Origin: Acanthochlamys bracteata
Taxonomy: Eukaryota; Streptophyta; Magnoliopsida; Pandanales; Velloziaceae
Reading direction: 5' to 3'
DNA: 64,000 nucleotides
Assembly (NCBI GenBank): GCA_019914995.1
Contig: CM034144.1
Span: 6,417,489-6,481,488 of the forward strand
Shown: one piece after another, positions 61,052 to 64,000 of the stretch
Position numbering within the stretch: position 1 is the first letter of the stretch
Layout of the letters: every line of letters starts with the position of its first letter
The notes under the pieces: model-generated
The model's database searches: none
Seen by the model: only the letters and a program-made list of their open reading frames with translations
What the model was told of the DNA's origin: nothing
Translations under genes and position numbers: made by a program

Positions 61052-63804
61052 ATGCCTCTTGCTGTCGGAGCTGCTTCAAAGGAAATGGGTTTCGAAGAAA
61101 AAAAGGATTCTAGAGAGATTGAAGAGAAAGAAGAAATCAATGGTGTTGGTGGTGGAGATGAAGGAAATGGTGTTAATAATATTAGCAGGCAGATGAGTGA
61201 AGCTTCACTTTATGCAACAGAGGATGAAGAGGAGGATGAGGATGGCAAGGGTTTGAAGAGCATTGACATTGGCCCTAAGGTCAGCATCAAAGATCAACTG
61301 GAGAAGGATAAGGTGTGACCTTTGCCTCTTTCTAGTTTTTTAGTTCCCTACACAATTTCTGTTTCTTGAGATAATTATTTCTATTCTTAAGACACTTTCT
61401 TTAAAAATCTTAAGTTTTTTTAAGGTATGTGTCCTTACCTTTTCTTAGATGTTTTCATTTAGGAGATAAGTGTGGGCAGTGGATTCTTTCTCTTTAAAGC
61501 AATGTTTGAATGTGTGATTTCCATTTTACAAGCGTGTGGGTATCATGATATGTGCTTATGATTGTCTCTTTGCGTCCTTGTTGCTGTTTTTGTGGGCAGG
61601 ATGATGAGAGCCTGAGGAGATGGAAGGAGCAGCTTTTGTCTGGTGTTGATTTGAAATCGGTTGGAGGTAGTTTCAGATATCTAGGATAATTACACTTTGT
61701 GTTCTTTGAAAACTTATGATTTTGTGTTCTTGCTATATTTTTCTGATGCATTTCTCTTGTTATGCTGGTAAGATACAAAATTGCCAACTTTTTTAAGAAA
61801 GTGCTGTTATAGTCCTGTTGATTCTAACTCTTGAGAACTATTCACTGAGAACTTATCAGTTTGTGTTCTTAGTTTATTTATGTGATACATTTCTCTTGTT
61901 GTTGCTGGTAAGATATAAAATTGCCAACTTTTGAAGAAAATGCTGTTATAGTCCTGTTGATTCTAGGTATTGAGAACTATTTGATACGTGTAATCAACCA
62001 ATTATGATGACGACACTCTCAGATGACCTACTTCTTGTATTAACGTTTGAGAAATGTGAATTTTTTCAGACAATCAGTTTGAAGTTTTGATTCCTAGTTA
62101 ATATGGCTGCTCCTGAATCCTTGTCACTTGGGTATGCTGTGCTTCCACACCTTCTAGGCAACCTTGAGCTTCTTAAAAATTAATTTTATCTGCTGCAATT
62201 ACATTAGATCATGTAATATTTCAGTTCTTAATGCAGCACATCATTTCTCACAACTCTATCTCCTTCGTGATGTTGTGGCATGTCCTATTCATAATTTATT
62301 CTTCAAACATGACTTCTTAAGTTTTCTTTCTGTACGAGTTTGAAAGGGGAAGATGTGGCAGTGGTCTTTCCAGCTGTCTCTATACTAGTTTTGGAGGATT
62401 GTTTCCAACACCCTAACGTCAACATCTGGTTCTGATTTAGGTTTTTGTCATTGGTACCTGTGATAGTTCTTGTCGTTATTACCATGTTTATATTTTAACG
62501 TTTAACCTCCATGTAAAATTTTGGGATGTTGGTCAATAGCTTGACTTCTGCTTATACTTTGAAAGGGAATTGGCAAGAAACCACTATTAGATTTCTAGTG
62601 TACGGACATATCTTCTTGACTAGCAGATAACATCAATTTACCAAAATCATTGAATCTGCCTTTTTCCTTTTCGATTTAGAAAACTTGGAGCCAGAAGTAA
62701 AAATCATTAGCCTTTCAATTCTCTCTCCTGGTAGACCCGATATTGTCCTCCCAATTCCTGCTGTCCCAAAAATCAAAGGCCTATGGTTCACACTCAAAGA
62801 AGGTAGCAGTTATAAACTAAAGTTCACATTCTCGGTCAGCAACAATATTGTCTCTGGTTTGAAGTACACCAACACAGTGTGGAAAACTGGTATGAAGGGT
62901 GAGTACTCTAAACTATACTCGCAGTCTTCACGTGTTGAATGGTTATTGCATATTGTAACCTGTACATGTGTACTGAAGTAATGCTTTTGGTTAAATTTTT
63001 GAATTTCAGTTGATAGAACAAAGGAAATGCTGGGAACTTTCAGCCCTCAGGCTGAGCCTTATACATATGAGATACCAGAAGACACGACGCCTTCTGGTCT
63101 TTTCGCAAGAGGATCATATTCCGCAAGATCAAAGGTATGTAACTATTGTACAGATTGCTTGATGGATGAAGGTTGGTTTCTTCTTCCAATTTACCTATGG
63201 TTTCAATCTTCCGAGATTCACATTATTAATTAGGTTTTGGATATGTTTTAACTTCTCTGCCTGAAGGGTATCTTGTTGAATAAAAGATGTCACAGTAACT
63301 TTTGGTCAAACGCTGATCAGCTCTTTGGCTGTACAGTCCTCTCAGTTTTAAGAAACTCTTAAATTTAGTCTGAAAGGTTCTTATAAGAACTCACAAGTAG
63401 CTTTGGAGATCTTCATGCAATAAAGTCGAACTCATAATGAAAAGATAGGATCGTATTCACAATTTCGTCTTATATCTGATGGAAGCTGGGCTTTCGTTTG
63501 GTTGGCTTGACAAATCTGCGTCTCTTAATAGTCCCACATAAGCTGAGTGCTTAAATAGATATATGCTTATATGTGAACGATTTACTGTTTGAGCATACCA
63601 CATCAATTCCTTTTTATGAGTTACTTTATAATGATGTGTATCATTACCTGCAGATTAATTAAACCAAACATGATTAAGTTTGATTCTTGCTAATGAGTTA
63701 TTTGTCATTATAATATTTCTCAGTTTGTTGATGATGATGGCAAGTGCTACCTGGAGATCAACTACACTTTCGACATCCGCAAAGAATGGCCATCAAACAG
63801 CTGA
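61052..63804 (+). CDS. RhoGDI1: Rho GDP-dissociation inhibitor (RhoGDI)
   Basis: RhoGDIs extract prenylated ROP GTPases from membranes and restrict their active sites, for example in root-hair positioning. Exons 61052-61312, 61600-61666, 62680-62898, 63010-63134 and 63724-63804 give 250 residues. The acidic, disordered N terminus (DEGNGVNN, SRQMSEASLYATEDEEEDED) is typical of plant RhoGDIs. The regulatory arm (KDQLEKDKDDESLRRWKEQL) precedes the immunoglobulin-like domain: ILSPGRPDIVL, GLWFTLKEGSSYKLKFTF, NNIVSGLKYTNTVWKTG, KEMLGTFSPQ, TTPSGLFARGSYSARSK and the C-terminal YTFDIRKEWPSNS. I chose the ATG at 61052 because residues upstream of it look like leader and intron sequence; an internal Met (MGFEEKK, 61085) is an alternative. 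No defects are seen. Confidence 0.95.
61708..61980. repeat. 140-bp tandem duplication in RhoGDI intron 2
   Basis: Copy one begins GAAAACTTATGATTTTGTGT at 61708 and copy two GAGAACTTATCAGTTTGTGT at 61848. Both continue through CATTTCTCTTGTT, GCTGGTAAGATA, AAAATTGCCAACTTTT and TGCTGTTATAGTCCTGTTGA with scattered changes. Confidence 0.85.
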
Positions 63805-64000
63805 GCCAATCTTCCAAAAAATTGCTTCAGATGAAAAAAAAAAACAAAAAAGATGTAGCAATTTATTAGTGTGCCTTGTATAAGTAATAAGATATATATA
63901 TAACTTGGAGAAGATATTCTTTTTCCTTAATGTTCTTGTTTTAAATTTTAATTTAAGCAGGTTAAAAACATATTCATTTATTTATCCCTCTGCTTTATTT

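Noticed and set aside
1-64000. tRNA, rRNA or organellar DNA insertions
   Set aside because: Scanning by eye I found no cloverleaf-like tRNA with a GTTCGA-type T-arm in context, no rRNA, and no plastid or mitochondrial gene blocks. A dedicated search could still find a small RNA gene.

Overview
This is a nuclear genome segment from a flowering plant, most probably a eudicot. Protein-coding genes are split by many GT-AG introns, the intergenic DNA is very AT-rich and full of small DNA transposons, and the proteins are plant-specific or plant-typed (vacuolar NHX antiporter, peroxisomal serine:glyoxylate aminotransferase, GPI-anchored GDPD-like protein, plastid-type threonyl-tRNA synthetase remnant). 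I cannot name the species from sequence alone. All exon models were spliced by hand from consensus splice sites, conserved protein sequence and reading phase.

Layout. 1-3.3 kb: intact mitochondrial ADP/ATP carrier (+). 4.2-7.0 kb: a decayed UPL5-type HECT ubiquitin ligase (-) that keeps its ubiquitin-like N terminus but is cut off inside the HECT domain by an inverted duplication of its own exon. 8.0-10.1 kb: a small plastid-targeted gene resembling RESISTANCE TO PHYTOPHTHORA 1 (+), with a one-base frameshift in the last exon. 11.1-15.15 kb: a 4-kb TAA-flanked PIF/Harbinger-like element holding fragments of a RABA4-type GTPase and a plant membrane protein, itself invaded by a hAT-like element that was invaded by another hAT-like element. 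16.4-20.6 kb: unprocessed threonyl-tRNA synthetase pseudogene (+). 21.2-22.9 kb: pirin (-). 23-28.8 kb: transposon-rich spacer. 28.8-29.1 kb: small conserved-looking protein (+). 30.3-37.0 kb: GDPD-like protein (-). 37-42.9 kb: spacer. 42.9-46.2 kb: DEK_C/SWIB chromatin protein (-). 48.7-53.9 kb: vacuolar Na+(K+)/H+ antiporter of the NHX family (+). 54.6-57.7 kb: serine:glyoxylate aminotransferase (+). 58.2-58.6 kb: EF-hand pseudogene (-). 61.0-63.8 kb: RhoGDI (+).

The genes do not form one pathway; this is ordinary plant gene order with housekeeping genes separated by MITE-laden spacers. The most remarkable structure is the 208-bp fold-back at 4245-4452. It is made from a UPL5 HECT exon and its inverted copy, which is the configuration expected of a very young small-RNA locus with its progenitor family as the predicted target. 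Next are the nested, gene-fragment-carrying element at 11-15 kb and a well-spliced candidate cassette exon inside a SWIB domain at 43.2 kb. I did not find a convincing wholly new multi-gene system.
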